A DNA stretch of 64,000 nucleotides, taken from assembly GCF_026262505.1 (NCBI RefSeq), contig NC_067205.1:5642001-5706000 (forward strand), in the 5' to 3' direction. The position numbers were made by a program, and so were the translations under genes. The notes under the pieces were generated by a model. That model did not search any database and was not told the origin of the DNA. It worked only from the letters and a program-made list of their open reading frames with translations. The DNA is from Trichomonas vaginalis G3. Taxonomy: Eukaryota > Parabasalia > Trichomonadida > Trichomonadidae. Position 1 is the stretch's first letter. The number at the start of each line of letters is the position of its first letter. Shown here piece by piece: positions 39,090-51,800 of this stretch.

Positions 39090-40171
39090 TTAGCATTACT
39101 TTATTAAATTTTCATTCTTTTCATATTTATTATTGTTTTATAACGTTCTCTCTAACTTAATTAATGCCCTCTTTAGTTAAGCGCATTTATAAGATTATCT
39201 AATTTTTTTCCAATCGCGTGATTCTATCACGCATTTTTTATAATAAACATTCCATAATTTAATATTTTACTTTATTATCACACTCAAATTTGAATCATCT
39301 TTCAATTATTTCGAAAATAATATAATCTTATTATTGGATGTTGAATTATTTGCGGATATTCCTTCAAATTCAATTTGTGTATGATTTGGGCATTTAAAAA
39401 TCTGCCCGCGAAAAGGAGTTAAAAATGTGTGGATTTCTGTTTTTTGCATTTTAACATGTGAGTATAAACAAATAAGGATACAAATGGACAAGTGAAAGTT
39501 TTATTGAACGTGCAGTCATGTGATATATTAACGAGTGTTTTTTACATGCATCAAGAGATCCATTGGATCTCTTGTATAGCAAATACTAATAAAGGTCGAA
39601 GTTGAAAATGAATTCGAAACATATCCAGAGATATCATTTGCCGGCATAGATATCTTAGAGAGCACCTACACTTGGCATTCAAACTCCCATTCATTCGGGT
39701 TATTTTAGAGTGAAAAAGAGTAAAAAAGACGATCAAAACACTCTCAATTTCCCACTTTTTAACTTTTTTTCCCATTCTAGAATGATCCATTCATTCCATA
39801 ATTTTATTAACATTTCTCATTTTTAAACAGACACAAATTTTTGAAGCTGGTATTATTTTACTTCATTCTTCAATTCAAATTTTCTAACTTGATTTGTGGG
39901 TAAATTTAGAAATTTCAATTTGCAAATTGAAAATTCAAATACTCTTTATTCATTATGTCGATAATTTTACAAATAATCTTTGATAAATTTAAAAATTAAA
40001 GTAAAATTATTAAATTGAATACAATAAATGAAGAGATTCATTTTTTACAACCTCATGAAGAGTATTTAAAATGAGAAGTCCCACTGTTTCTTCACTATTA
40101 TATTGTACTACAGCATGAATAACTATTTTTTTTCAAAATTCAAGAAGAATCTGAACTTTCGATTGCAACAT
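39090..40171. other. AT-rich spacer between minisatellite and ankyrin gene
   Basis: No convincing gene; short minus-strand frames at 39,306-39,491 and 39,551-39,790 have no recognisable product, though they recur in copy 2 as part of the duplication. A perfect inverted repeat occurs at 39,552-39,574 (AAGAGATCC-ATT-GGATCTCTT). Confidence 0.5.
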
Positions 40172-41963
40172 TCATAAGAAATTCTGCTGTTTCTTGATGG
40201 TTTCTTGAGCTGTGTGATTTTCAATATCTGTCGAACTGACATCTGCGCCATGCATAATAAGAAGTGTTGCTATTTCTTTCAAATTTTTTGATGCTGCATA
40301 TTGAATAGCTGTTCGACCAGAATTATCTTTCGCATTGATATCTGCATTATTTAATATAAGCAATTCTGAAATTTCATATTTTTCATTTTGTACAGCCAAA
40401 TGAAGTGCTGTTTGTCCAAAGTTATCTTTCGCATTGACATCTGCATTATTTGAAATAAGGATTTCTGCTGTTTCTTTACTATTATTTTTTGCTGCTTCAT
40501 GAAGAGGAGTTTGTCCAATTTCATCTTTTGCTTCGATATCGACATGATAATTAATGATAAACTCTGCTATTTCTTTACTATTATTCCGTGCAGCAGCATG
40601 AAGAACGGTCTTCATTTTTATTTTTTTGCTTTAATATCAGCTCCTGCTGAAATTAGTAGTTCTGCTGTTTCTTTACTGTTTCCAATGGCTGCATAATGAA
40701 GAGCAGTTCTTCCCAAATTAGTTTTATCTTTATCAACATTTTTGATGTGCGAAATAAGAAGTGCTGCAGTTTCAATACAATTATTTACTGCTGCTAAATG
40801 AAGTGGAGTGCGACCATTATTATCCTTTATATGTATATCTGCACCACTTTTGACAAGTAGGCACGTGGCATTTAAAGCATTATAATTTGCTGTATAGTGA
40901 AGAGCTGTCCACCCATTTTCATTTTTTTCATTGATATTTGCACCATGCGAAAGAAGAAGTTGAACAATATCAATAAGATCTCCCCATGCTGCAAAATGGA
41001 GAGCAGTATTTCCTTTGAATCCAATTGCATGTTGATTGATGTTTGGATGTTTTGATAAGAAATATTGACAAAGAGGTAAATAATGGAAACATGTTGAATA
41101 CGGAAAACATGCATTGAGATTTTTTGTTTCATTATAATACATGCAGTATGCTTGAACATTTTCATGTCCGATACAAGATTCTAAATGAATTTCAATGTGG
41201 TATTCATTTACTAAATGCATAATAAAGTCTGGGTTTCGTGAAATAATTGCATATTCCATACTTCGACTATCCGGTTTGAAATTCTTTAAACATTCATTAA
41301 TTATCTCTATATTTCCACCTAAATAAGAAAATGCAAGACAATAACTGGTGATGTTTTCTGATTGAATTCTGTTCTCAAAAATTTGAAACAATTAACCGCA
41401 CCATGATAACAACATAACTCAAGATATGAATACCCACCTTCATTCTCTGGGTAAAAATCGCTTTTAAGCTTATGGTTATTATTAAATTCTTCTTCTTGTG
41501 TGCGAGAAATAAATAATCGTATGTCATCATCCATAATTGCACGATAAATTGTATGTGGTTTATGAATATCAAATGAAATATTTTGTTTTTCATATTCAAT
41601 AAATTTTATTGGATGTTGTCCACTTAAAGTAAACTTGTATTCCTTGTAAAAAAAGTAATCAAAAATATCTGAAATATGCGTAACTCTTTTGGGACGATAT
41701 TCTTGATAAATTTTAATGAACAATGACCAACAAGATCTAATGTAACGATTTTGATAGACAAACTCATCAGAAATCCTTTGCATGATCTCAACTGGCGAAA
41801 TTCTCAGTATTCCAAAGCATCGTACTTTGATAAATTCGAAAATTTTGTTGATTTCATCATCATCAAGTGTTTGAATCTTGTATATTGCATCGTAAGCAGC
41901 AAATAAATCATTTGAAATCTCCTTCAGCTCTCTAGATGCATGCTGGTCATCCTGAGATTCCAT
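40172..41963 (-). pseudogene. Ankyrin-repeat DUF3447 gene, degenerate copy
   Basis: ATG 41,963 (MESQDDQHASRELKEISND). Frames break near 41,360 (one base missing relative to copy 2, where TTTGAATTC reads TTGAATTC) and near 40,617 (stop in a T-run). Compared with copy 2 it lacks about two ankyrin units in the middle and about six near the 3' end. Both deletions are joined between similar repeats, as by unequal recombination. The N-terminal 190 residues are the DUF3447 region (CYHGAVNCFKFLRTEF), followed by ankyrin units. Not able to make the full protein. Confidence 0.82.
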
Positions 41964-41994
41964 ATTCAACAATTATGACAATTTTTGAAGAAAA

Positions 41995-42345
41995 AATAAA
42001 ATTGAATTAGAAATCCCATTCATTATTCAATTATTTTTGAAAGTGTTTCCAAAATCTTTGAGAATAATTACATAATAAAATTAAACCGATCATCCTTATC
42101 AAAGAGATGATCTATTAAATAAAAAAATAAAATTGAATTAGAAATCCCATTCATTATTCAATTATTTTTGAAAGTGTTTCCAAAATCTTTGAGAATAATT
42201 ACATAATAAAATTAAACCGATCATCCTTATCAAAGAGATGATATCATATTAAATAAAAAATAAAATTGAATTAAAAATCCCATTCATTATTCAATTATTT
42301 TTGAAAGTACTTACAAAATCTTTGAGAATAATTACATAATAAAAC
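41995..42345. repeat. Tandem repeat of about 128 bp x 2.7
   Basis: AAATAAAATTGAATTAGAAA, CCCATTCATTATTCAATTAT, TTTTGAAAGTGTTTCC and following bases occur three times (starting near 41,995, 42,124 and 42,255). Copy 2 of the segmental duplication has a single unit (60,545-60,640), so the expansion is specific to copy 1. Confidence 0.85.
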
Positions 42346-43572
42346 AATGCCAATCATTTTTCTTAAAGAGCATTCTGAAGTTTCCATTATGAGATAAAAA
42401 ATGTAAATAGCTCCTTACATGGAAGGAATACATGAAGGGTTACATTTTGCTTAGATCAAGATCACAAATAATTAATAATAATTTTTATTTTCAAAAAGGT
42501 ACTTTTGATCGGCCAAAAATTAAAACGAATATATTTACAGTTTTTTCAATGAGCCGCCTCAAAAATTGAATTACATCCAATTTAATTGAGGCTAAAAATT
42601 GAAAATTCTAAAAGTATTTCATCATATGACGGAAATAAAATAAAAATATTTACATATTTAGTCATACTATTTAGAAAGCATCGCAATATAATACAAATAA
42701 AATGAAGATTGAAAAAAAAATTATATCTTATGATGACCTTTTTGGGGAGTAACTTTTTCAGTGAATCGTTGAACGCCATTCATTCTCATATCATGTCCTC
42801 TCAACATCCAATATATTGTACTTTTTATTGCCATAAATACTTCATTCATTGGATATAGATACTTAAAGATAATCGAATCAAAATGCGATATGTAAATGAT
42901 ATATTAAGGATGTATCAATCTACTCAATGTGTAATTTCTAAAATCAACGCATAAATAATGCAAAAACATGATATTTCAATATAAAAATCATATTTTGAGT
43001 TTTGTTTTATTTGACTTCGAGATATTTTCACAGACAAAATATTTAGAAGTCATGTTTAATGAAAAATAAGAACAATTTAGTTTATATTGCCAATTAAAAC
43101 ACTGGAATCAGAAGTAAATTGACAAATATTTGTATATTACTTCATTCTCAACACATATACTCACTTCGTTTGATCTTTTCAACAATTTATAGATAAATCA
43201 CAGATAGCAAAAAACTGTTCTTTGAAATTATAATGAAAAATACAATTTATATTAAATAAAATATGTTGTGCATGAAAATTCGGTTCACTTCACTTCTGAC
43301 AAAAGTGACAAGTTTACATGGCAAAAATATATAGGGTATTTTTTTAAAAGTAGTTATCTTTATATATAAAAATAAAACTTTTGATATATTTGAGTAAATG
43401 ATTTAATTTATTTATTTATTTTTTTTAAATCAAATCATATAAATATATATATATATATAATAGTGAAATAGAACAAGAAATAATTATTGATGATTAAATT
43501 GTAGACGAGGATATAAGTTTAGATAAATTAATAAAATTAGTGTGGAATCAGACAAATTTCGGGTTGTTTGGG

Positions 43573-43943
43573 AAGGAATTGTTGGCTATGATGTACTGAT
43601 TCATGATCAGTACATCATAGCCAACAATTCCTTATACAAAGTTCAAAAACTTGGGTGCAATCAGAACTGATTGCACCCAAGTTTTTGAACTTTCTCGAGG
43701 GAATGAAAGGGTAAGAGGTATACATTATGAATATATACCTCTTACCCTTCCATTCCCTCTCTGACAGCGGGAAACTTTGTCTGAATGTTAAACTATTCAG
43801 ACAAAGTTTCCCGCTGTTTGCGAAGGAATTGTTGGCTATGATGTACTGATTCATGATCAGTACATCATAGCCAACAATTCCTTATACAAAGTTCAAAAAC
43901 TTGGGTGCAATCAGAACTGATTGCACCCAAGTTTTTGAACTTT
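43573..43943. repeat. Array of six perfect or near-perfect palindromes
   Basis: K1 43,573-43,633 (28-bp arms AAGGAATTGTTGGCTATGAT...), K2 43,638-43,693 (27-bp arms, two-base centre, AAAGTTCAAAAACTTGGGTG...), K3 43,699-43,757 (GGGAATG/AAGGGTAAGAGGTATA), K4 43,764-43,817 (22-bp arms ACAGCGGGAAACTTTGTCTG AA), then identical copies of K1 (43,823-43,883) and K2 (43,888-43,943). Spacers are 4-6 bases. Arms of different hairpins are unrelated in sequence, so this is a designed-looking set of stems rather than one repeat. Confidence 0.93.
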
Positions 43944-44423
43944 CCATTAACAATTGTTCAATCACATTTATACAACCCAAATCTATACCAATCATACTCT
44001 TATTCATACATCATATTTTAAAAACTTTTTTGCAATATGATGTTATTGCAACAATTTTTTTTCTTTTCTACTTCCAATTAGCACCTTAAAAACATTAGAC
44101 ACAATCACTGGCTCATATGCTCCTATTCTGAATCTAACACTATGCAAATTTATACAATTTCTCCACAAATCTTACATTCATTTTAATTTCAACGACCATT
44201 ATTACCACAAAGAATCTTACCTTCCCCTACAAAATCTAACTATCTATCAATTTAAAAAATGTTACAAAATATTAAATGAATTTTTTTCTATACGTAATTT
44301 AAAGTTCTTAAACTCTCAGCATCAGAATATCCTTACATAGCTTAGCTATATATCGTATTACTTTATGAATAAAAAAATTATTTAAATTATAATAAAATGT
44401 TTATTCGTATTTTTACTTTATTT
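43944..44423. other. AT-rich part of the transposon
   Basis: Between the hairpins and the integrase 3' end. Low-complexity AT-rich DNA, with no frame I can support. Confidence 0.5.
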
Positions 44424-45356
44424 TTAGTTACGAGGCTGTATTTCGAACTCAGGATTTGAGTTTAAGTCCTTTGTCCATTTAGGACCCTGGTCCCAAATTG
44501 ATTTTGGAGTAGGTTTTCCACCGAAAAGATCTTTAAGAGCTGTATGAACCCATACTGTGTTGTATTCTTCTATTGCGTGAGGTAAAAATTCTCTTATTTC
44601 GATAAAATCTGGGCGAGCCGAAAAGATTGTTTGCCAAAACCGTTCTATTTTACCATTTAACTGTGGTGTGTAAGGTTCTGTCCGATGGTGTTGAATGCCA
44701 TTTACTTAAAGAACGTTTTTAAAGTCCTTTCCTGTAAATTCGCATCCATTATCTGTCAAAAGTTCGTATGGAATAATTTTGATAGAGTCGATAGCATTTT
44801 GTAAAGCTTTTGAAGTTGATTTCATTGTTTTATCAGGAAGAATTTCGTAATAAATACAAAAACGAGATCTGTCATCGATAAAGGCAATTAAATGATAAGT
44901 ATGCTTGGTACCATTTGTCTCTTCTTTGAAGCTTTTTAAATCAGTATGCCATTGCTGATTTACGTATTGGGAAACATACTGATTTGGATGTTCATCAATT
45001 TTTTCTGGATCTCGCCGAAATTTGAAAAGATTCTCTTTTTCGTATAATTTAAGCATATCGTGAAATGAAACTGTGTCATCATGTATGTAACTCTCTAAAA
45101 CTTTTTTATAACCTAGATTGTACTTAGCTTTTATTTCGTGAATGGTTGGTAACAAATCTGTTCTAAGAGGAGTTTCTGGTCTTCCGAGCTTTTTTGGATT
45201 TAAACCAAGTTCTTGCCATTTTAATAATAATTTTTTTCTACCTATGTGCAAATCTTTTGCAACTTGGTCTGCTGTCTTTTTGCCAATAGAATATTCAAGA
45301 TATGCCGTAATATAAATCTGATTTTCATTTGGCAGATCCACTTCTTGTCTTTCCAT
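44424..45356 (-). pseudogene. RVE-family (IS481/IS3-like) integrase, one in-frame stop
   Basis: ATG 45,356 (MERQEVDLPNENQIYITAYL). Residues 15-60 are a helix-turn-helix (KKTADQVAKDLHIGRKKLLL). The catalytic core has WHTDLKSF (first Asp), LLTDNGCEFTG (second Asp) and NGKIERFWQTI (Glu). All three acidic residues are present with normal spacing. The end reads SIWDQGPKWTKDLNS, then IQPRN. The only visible break is a TAA at about 44,707 (after KNVL), in the same frame as what follows, so it is a single-codon nonsense change. 310 codons in all, the size of a complete IS481-type transposase. Confidence 0.85.
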
Positions 45357-45501
45357 TTTTTTTGAATCGATTTATACAAATAAACTTATAAAACACAAAA
45401 TTATTATTTTATAATATAATTCTTAGATAATACATCCGATATGTAAAGTGTCAAAAATGAATTGAACCGAATTTTCATGCATTACAATATTAAATAAAAT
45501 A

Positions 45502-45845
45502 AAAAAGATAATAAATATAAAATACAATTATTGTATTGAATGCATATGTTTTCGATAGTAAATCTCCAGTGAAATTACAATGAAATGATTCGCTACATTC
45601 AATAAAATAGATTACTCTATTTCAGAATTCTGCATTTGTCACTTTTGACTGTAATTTTCCAATTTTCTATAACAATGAAATTTATCTGTTATCATTAATC
45701 ATATTTTCTGAATTTGAACTTTTCAATAATTTATAGATAAATCACAGATAACAAAAACCATTCTTTGTAATTATAATGAAAAATACAATTTATATGAAAT
45801 AAAATAAAAAAGATATACATGAAATATAAATAAATATAATAATAT
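45502..45845. other. AT-rich spacer 3' of BEACH gene
   Basis: Shared with copy 2 (61,560-61,900). No gene seen. Confidence 0.5.
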
Positions 45846-48800
45846 CTAAACAAATAAAGAAAAAGCAGAAAATGGGATGATATTCAACGCCCCATGAGCG
45901 CTGAAAGTGTAAAAACTCTTGTTAGAAAGCCAAATGCAGCACGATTGGATGCAAATATCATTCTGGAAATTGAATATTCGGCATTCAATCTCTGATTTAT
46001 TGATGTTGAATGGGAAATATGCCAATGAATTGTTTCCGAATGCACCAAAAACATCACCATCGAAAATGACTTTATTAAGATTGTGTTTCGGTGGTAATAA
46101 GATTCGAAACAGAACATTCCCACAGCAGTCAAACAGAACAAATGATGTTGAGAACAAAACACCTGTCAACAAATTCTTCGAACAGTTGATAGAAATAGGA
46201 TTTTCTTCAAGTTGGATTGAATGTCGAACAATCATTTTGCAGTCCAAATAAACTAGCAAATTTGATTTAGAACAGACTCGCATCGATCCTGTTTCTTCTT
46301 CTAAAACAAAGATGTGAGTGTCGTGTGGCAAGATAGGATCAATCTTCTTCGTTTTGTTGTTATAGAAAATGAATGCAGATTTGTTTGTAGTTCCATAAAC
46401 TGCGTATTCATTAACATGATAACTATCGGGAACAAAATCCAAACTGACAAATCCTTTCTTGTCTGGGATAACGAAAACGCTTTCGTTGTTCCTGTCATTG
46501 ATCTTGTAATCGATATCGCCATTTTCAACATTGATCTTGATTTGGATGTTTTGTTTCATCGTAATACAGTTGATTTTCACTGATGAGTGACTAATAGAAC
46601 AAATAGTTGATGCGATGAGATGTGATATATTTGTCTGGAAATTAAACGCTTTCGTGTTTTCATTGACTTTCTTGATGTCATGTTTGATGAAAAACAACTG
46701 TGGCAAATTTTTAACGCATTGATTAACACCGAAAACTAAATCAATACATTCGTTCAATCGCTTAGAAACATAATCACTTTCAAGGATAAGTTTGTTGATG
46801 AAAACATAAAGATTTGGATCGTTCTTACAATAGTTAGGAAGTTGTAAATTTTTACAAAATGCCACAGCCAAAGAAAGGGGGAGAAAACTCTAAAACAGGG
46901 GAGTTTAGAGCTGATTCGAAATCTTCAAAATCTGGACAAAAAACACTAAAATCTTTGTTCTCGTAAAAACTTGCTTCTGAAGCAGAACTTTCGTCTAAAC
47001 TGAGTCTGATATTTTCCGATGACATGGAAATATCTGAATTTGAATTGGCGGTTATTAACGGTTGTGTAAACCTCAGAAAAGGTAACCATTTTTCTGTCAT
47101 TACAGAAACAGGAGGATCTGTATTAAAATCTCTCATTGCGATCTTAGAAGAAGGGTTTGTCAATCTCGGTAACAAAGGATATTTAATGTAGTCATTAAAA
47201 CTCCTTCCTGCAATGAAATTAAGCAGCATCAAATACTCATAATTTGAGATTTCGTTGTTCAACCATTTCGCTGTCAGATTTGAGTTTTCTGACATTGCAT
47301 TTCCAATGTTTTTGTACAGATGGATGTACTGGCAGTTTTTGGCATTTGGAAATTCCTTTGATGATTAATGATGATTTGTGAGGTGAAAAATCAAGTAAAA
47401 AAGTATCACCTGTTGTCAAAATTATTTCGACACCTGTTTCTGCTTTAAAACAATGGCTGAATACGTATTTGATCTTTGCTGTCTCGTATTCACGTGTTTT
47501 GTTCTTAGATGTCAAAATAAAACGATTGTTAAACAATACAAAAATGACATTATATGTTTGATTGATTTTGTATCGTTTGCATTTCGTTTTTATGAGATTT
47601 TCAGTTTGATCATTAAACGTGAATGAGAAATTGTATTTAGGAGCTTTCGGCCACCATTTCGTATCATTCTGCATGAAGTTATTGATTGTTAAATCAATCC
47701 TTTCGAAGTTTTTATCGGAGTAATCTTTCCAAATCGAAATTTCATTGACTGTTTTTCTCAAAAACTTCCAAACTTTCAATTCTGTCTTGAGTTTCTCTGA
47801 TTTGTCACTCAAACAATATTCATGCAATTTCAGATACGAAACAGTCGAAATATTTTTGACGGTTTGAGCGGTTTCACTTTGAAAACATGTATTTATATAA
47901 GAATACATTTTTGAAATGATTTCGTAGACTCTTCTTGGATAAGAATTGATCATTGTATTGACGAAGAATCCAAAACTAGACATCAATGATTTCATTTCAT
48001 TATTTCTGTCCAAAATTTGTTGGTTATAATTCTTCAAAAAGAATTCACAAAGTTTTTTGATTGTTTGCAATGTCGTAGTTTTGTTTTCTTCTGGAATTGT
48101 TTGTAAAACATAAACAATTGCACTTGCCAATGAAGAATACAATATAGAATGACCATTATCACATAAATCAACACAAAAAACTAATCTCGGTAAATTTGTG
48201 GCTTTCTTCAAAAGTGACAAAAGTGAACTGATGTCCGTTATAAAGAATTCAACTTTGTTTTGTCTGAAAATCGTTTCGTTTTTGAAAGGTGACTCCAAAA
48301 ACGATAATTTCAAAGCGGTGTTTACAAAACCGTTTTGACAAAATTGGAAAAACAAAAATTTTGCGCATCTATGTACTAATTCTATCTTTTCTTCAAGTTT
48401 CCAATCAACGATTTCGACATTACATAATAAATGCAAAAATCTAAATGTAAAAATTGACATATCACTTTTTTCTAATTGAACAACATCAAGAAACGCAATT
48501 ATTTCATCCAATAATTCAACATTCGGACTTTGTATATAAATTAAATGAAGTAAAATGACTGCTTCAACTTGTTTTTCTTCTGGAATTCTCATTGCTAAAA
48601 TGATTGGCCAAATATACCAATAAGGGCAATTAATTACCCTTAAACAGAAATTATGATCTTTCGACATATCCTTGAGAATAGAAACTGTCTTGACGCATTC
48701 ATCCACGTTATTTATAACGTGTGCAATATAACAAATTACAGGGAAAGTATAAGAATATTCATCAGGCATTGCTCTGAGCTGTAACAACATTTCTAAAGTG

Positions 48801-51800
48801 CAATTCTTTAGAAACATGATAAATCAATCTCCTTGATATTTCGCCTTTCATTTTCGGAAGAAATTGCAACATTGATCTGACAACTGCGCAAAACAACATT
48901 GGTATTGGTTTGTTCAACAAACTAAACAAAAATTCGGATATATTAACGGAATCCTTATGCTTAGAAAACATCGGCAACAATTGTAATAAATCAATTTGTT
49001 GTTCAATATCAGGAAGTGAAGTGATGTGACTAATTAAAAATTCCAAATCTTCTTTTGTCCATAATTGTTGTGGATAATTAGACAAAAGTTTAAACAAAGA
49101 CATTCTTATGTTTCTTACATTAATATCCGGGTTTCTTAATCTTTCTGGTTTTGTTCCTAAAATGAAATCTTTTTCGATTGGATGATACCATAAATAAACT
49201 CTCATTATATTCAAAATATCTTTGAATGTCAAAACAGTCCATAATTCGTTATCATCTTCACATAAATTCTGGTACCAATGATCAACAATTTTCTGCAAGT
49301 TTTTGTTGGAACAAACATCCATAATTCGAGATTTAACAATATTTCTTTCATTAAACTTCTGCGGCAAGAAACATCCGAAATTTCTGATAATAAATAAGTA
49401 AATCTCAAATATATATCGTAATTCAATGTTTTCACGTGTTTCTTCATCAAATATGAAACAATTTGATATTTGCCACTTGACAAACCGCCACAACGTTTTA
49501 TCAAATCAATAACTGATTCAATATAATTAGAGCTCAAATTATCCAACATGAAAAATGGAATAATAGTCTTTGTGAACTTGTAATTACTTGAAAGATCATA
49601 AATAGGACGAAAATAATCATTGATTTTCGTTGGAAGTTTGGGTAATCGATCCGTCACGTTTTCTATCGTTCCATGATTCATCAAATTAATTATTTCTGAT
49701 TGGTTCAAGACGGAAAAGTACAAATGGCATTCAGCTAATATACAAATGACGCTTTTTGTGTATTTAGGAGCATCAGAATTGCAATAACCACCAATTTGCA
49801 CGAAAAAGTTTTGAGTTTTGAAATTTGGATCTTTGATAATTGTCAAAATTGGTTGTTCTCCATTTATATACAACAATAAATGAGAAGTATTGTCATCCTT
49901 TGGCGAATAACAGAAAGTAACAAATACCCATTCTGATGGCGGCACATTCATAGAAAGAGTTACAGAAGTAGGAACTAAATTTGGTCCACAAATTTGTGCG
50001 ATCAAAGAATTTCCTTTCAAATATAAAATAATTGATGAAGAACTGTCATCCGCCAAAGAAAATATCAATGGTTGTATATTCAAGGAGAATCTGATCGAGA
50101 AATCAATGTTAATCCAAAAACAAAATGAAAAACCGTTCTTGATTTCTTCAGTTTTGAAATCTAAGAATTGTTTGTATTCCGACGGTTTTTGGAATAAAAT
50201 TGTTGGATTATGATTGTGACAACATTGTGCCAACGCGATGTTTAAGTAATTAATAGGTAAAGAGTCGATTTCGCAGTTTGGCTTTGGAATGCTTAAACTC
50301 AAATATTGATAGCAAACTTGTTTTGAACTAATTGATTGACACATATAATTTAAAATTGTAAAAAATTTTCAATGTCACTTTTCAAAATATTATTTTGAAA
50401 ATTGAAACCTCTAAATTCGAAATCATTTGGGAACGATTTTATTGCTTTGATTATCAATAAATCAAGTTCACCTTTGTGGCATTGTATTATATTTGTATTA
50501 GAGAATTTGCATAAATCACCAAAGAATAAAATTGATTTTGTTCCCATGACAGAAATAAACAACAACAAAATTATTTCATTTTGTAAAATAAACATTGAAT
50601 CTTTTCCTTATATATAGATTTGTTGTTTGCCATCAAAGATATCATGAATGATATTGTTTGGTCTGATGCTCCATTTGGTTCTGCTTTCTTCATACTTGTA
50701 GAAAACAATGATCTGTTTTCAATTGTTATAACTTTTCCTGTGTGTTTAACTTGTGTCAATGCAACAAAACTCAAAACAACACAAAGGATTTCACGTGTTG
50801 GACTAAAAAAGAATAAGTTAAGAATGGGTTTCTCTAAGTCTATAAAGTAATCGATCAAATCAGTGAAATATGATAAATGTGAAATTAAATTGGACAAACA
50901 AATAGAAATAAAATGGTAAAAAGATGGTTGTTGGTTGTTATAATATGATAACAAATAAAAATAGAATGAATGGATGCAGGAAATGATGTTTTCGTCACGA
51001 TCAGGTAAAACCATGATGTCCGTAAATGATGAAAAAACATATTGAGATGTTAATGGGTGAAAACTAAGAAGCATGAAACAAGTAACAAATGTTTGTGATG
51101 AAAAAGCTGTGAAAAGTTGTCTCTTTTTCTTCATTTCTTCAATTAAAAAAATTAAAATGGAAAACCATGCTTCGTTCTCTGTTTTCAAATGGATCAAATA
51201 ACTAATAACACGAATACTTGATTCAAAGAATCGTTTGTTAACAATAAAATCAACTTGTGACTGTTCTTTTTGACCATGAAGACGAATAACGTGTTCTGCA
51301 AAAAGCAATGGATATTTTTCCGATTCAAAAATGATATGTTCAAGAAGATATGGCCATTTGTTGATGATACCTTGGAATAAACTTTGACGAATAAAGTTGA
51401 CTTGTTCATTTTTGTTGGAAAAAATGGTAAAAAATGGGGATAATTGTGCAGATGAATAGATTGCATCTGAAACAACAGTAGGAATAAATTTGTTGTTCAT
51501 ACAAACTAATAATGAACATAAAAACATAAATAACTCGTTAGTACAACTAACATCACGTTCAACATTAAGTTTGTATGTGAATTCTGATAAGAATGTAACT
51601 GGAATTGATTCTTTTGGACAGTCAATGATAGGTTGAACAACACCAATAATACGTAACTGTTCTTCACTGAAGAATTCGTCAAGTTTAAGTTTGCTTTCGA
51701 TGTCTGATGGATGGATGCATCGTAAATCTAGAGGTAAAGAGAGGATATCATCTGGTTGAAGTTGATAAGCTTCAAGTTCGTAAATTTTGTAGTTTTTAAG

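Larger units (their letters stand above)
43264..45486 (-). mobile_element. 2.2-kb transposon with RVE-type integrase and hairpin cluster
   Basis: Left end TGTTGTGCATGAAAATTCGG; the right end complement begins TGTAATGCATGAAAATTCGG. The imperfect inverted repeat runs about 38 bases to TTCTGACA/TTTTGACA. Termini are TGT...ACA, as for retroviral-type integrases. Both sides are flanked by the same 15 bases, ATATTAAATAAAATA (43,249-43,263 and 45,487-45,501). Copy 2 of the segmental duplication has this site once, uninterrupted (about 61,545), proving insertion after the duplication. Inside are six hairpins (43,573-43,943) and a minus-strand integrase gene with one stop codon. Confidence 0.88.
38940..46052 (+). 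repeat. Segmental duplication, copy 1 (interrupted)
   Basis: From the last ankyrin unit of the array (ATGGCGCTGTTAACAAGGAA at about 39,009) through the ankyrin gene, the AT-rich spacer and the last about 200 bases of the BEACH gene, the sequence repeats at 56,880-62,111 with roughly one or two changes per 100 bases. Copy 1 differs by a transposon insertion (43,264-45,486), a tandem triplication at about 41,995-42,345, a deletion of several ankyrin units, and missing bases in the ankyrin gene. Similarity ends at ...CAAAAACATC (46,052 / 62,111). Confidence 0.92.

Noticed and set aside
39551..39790. Minus-strand frames in the spacer of both duplication copies
   Set aside because: Conserved only because the segment is duplicated; no domain, initiator or codon bias.
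42582..42779. Minus-strand 65-codon frame (and 60,957-61,139 in copy 2)
   Set aside because: Part (VIIRYN, TEKVTPKK) looks coding-like but differs by frameshift between copies and has no family; not called.
43573..43943. CRISPR array
   Set aside because: The repeated items are palindromes with unrelated arms and 4-6-base spacers; no regular repeat/spacer pattern and a eukaryotic setting.
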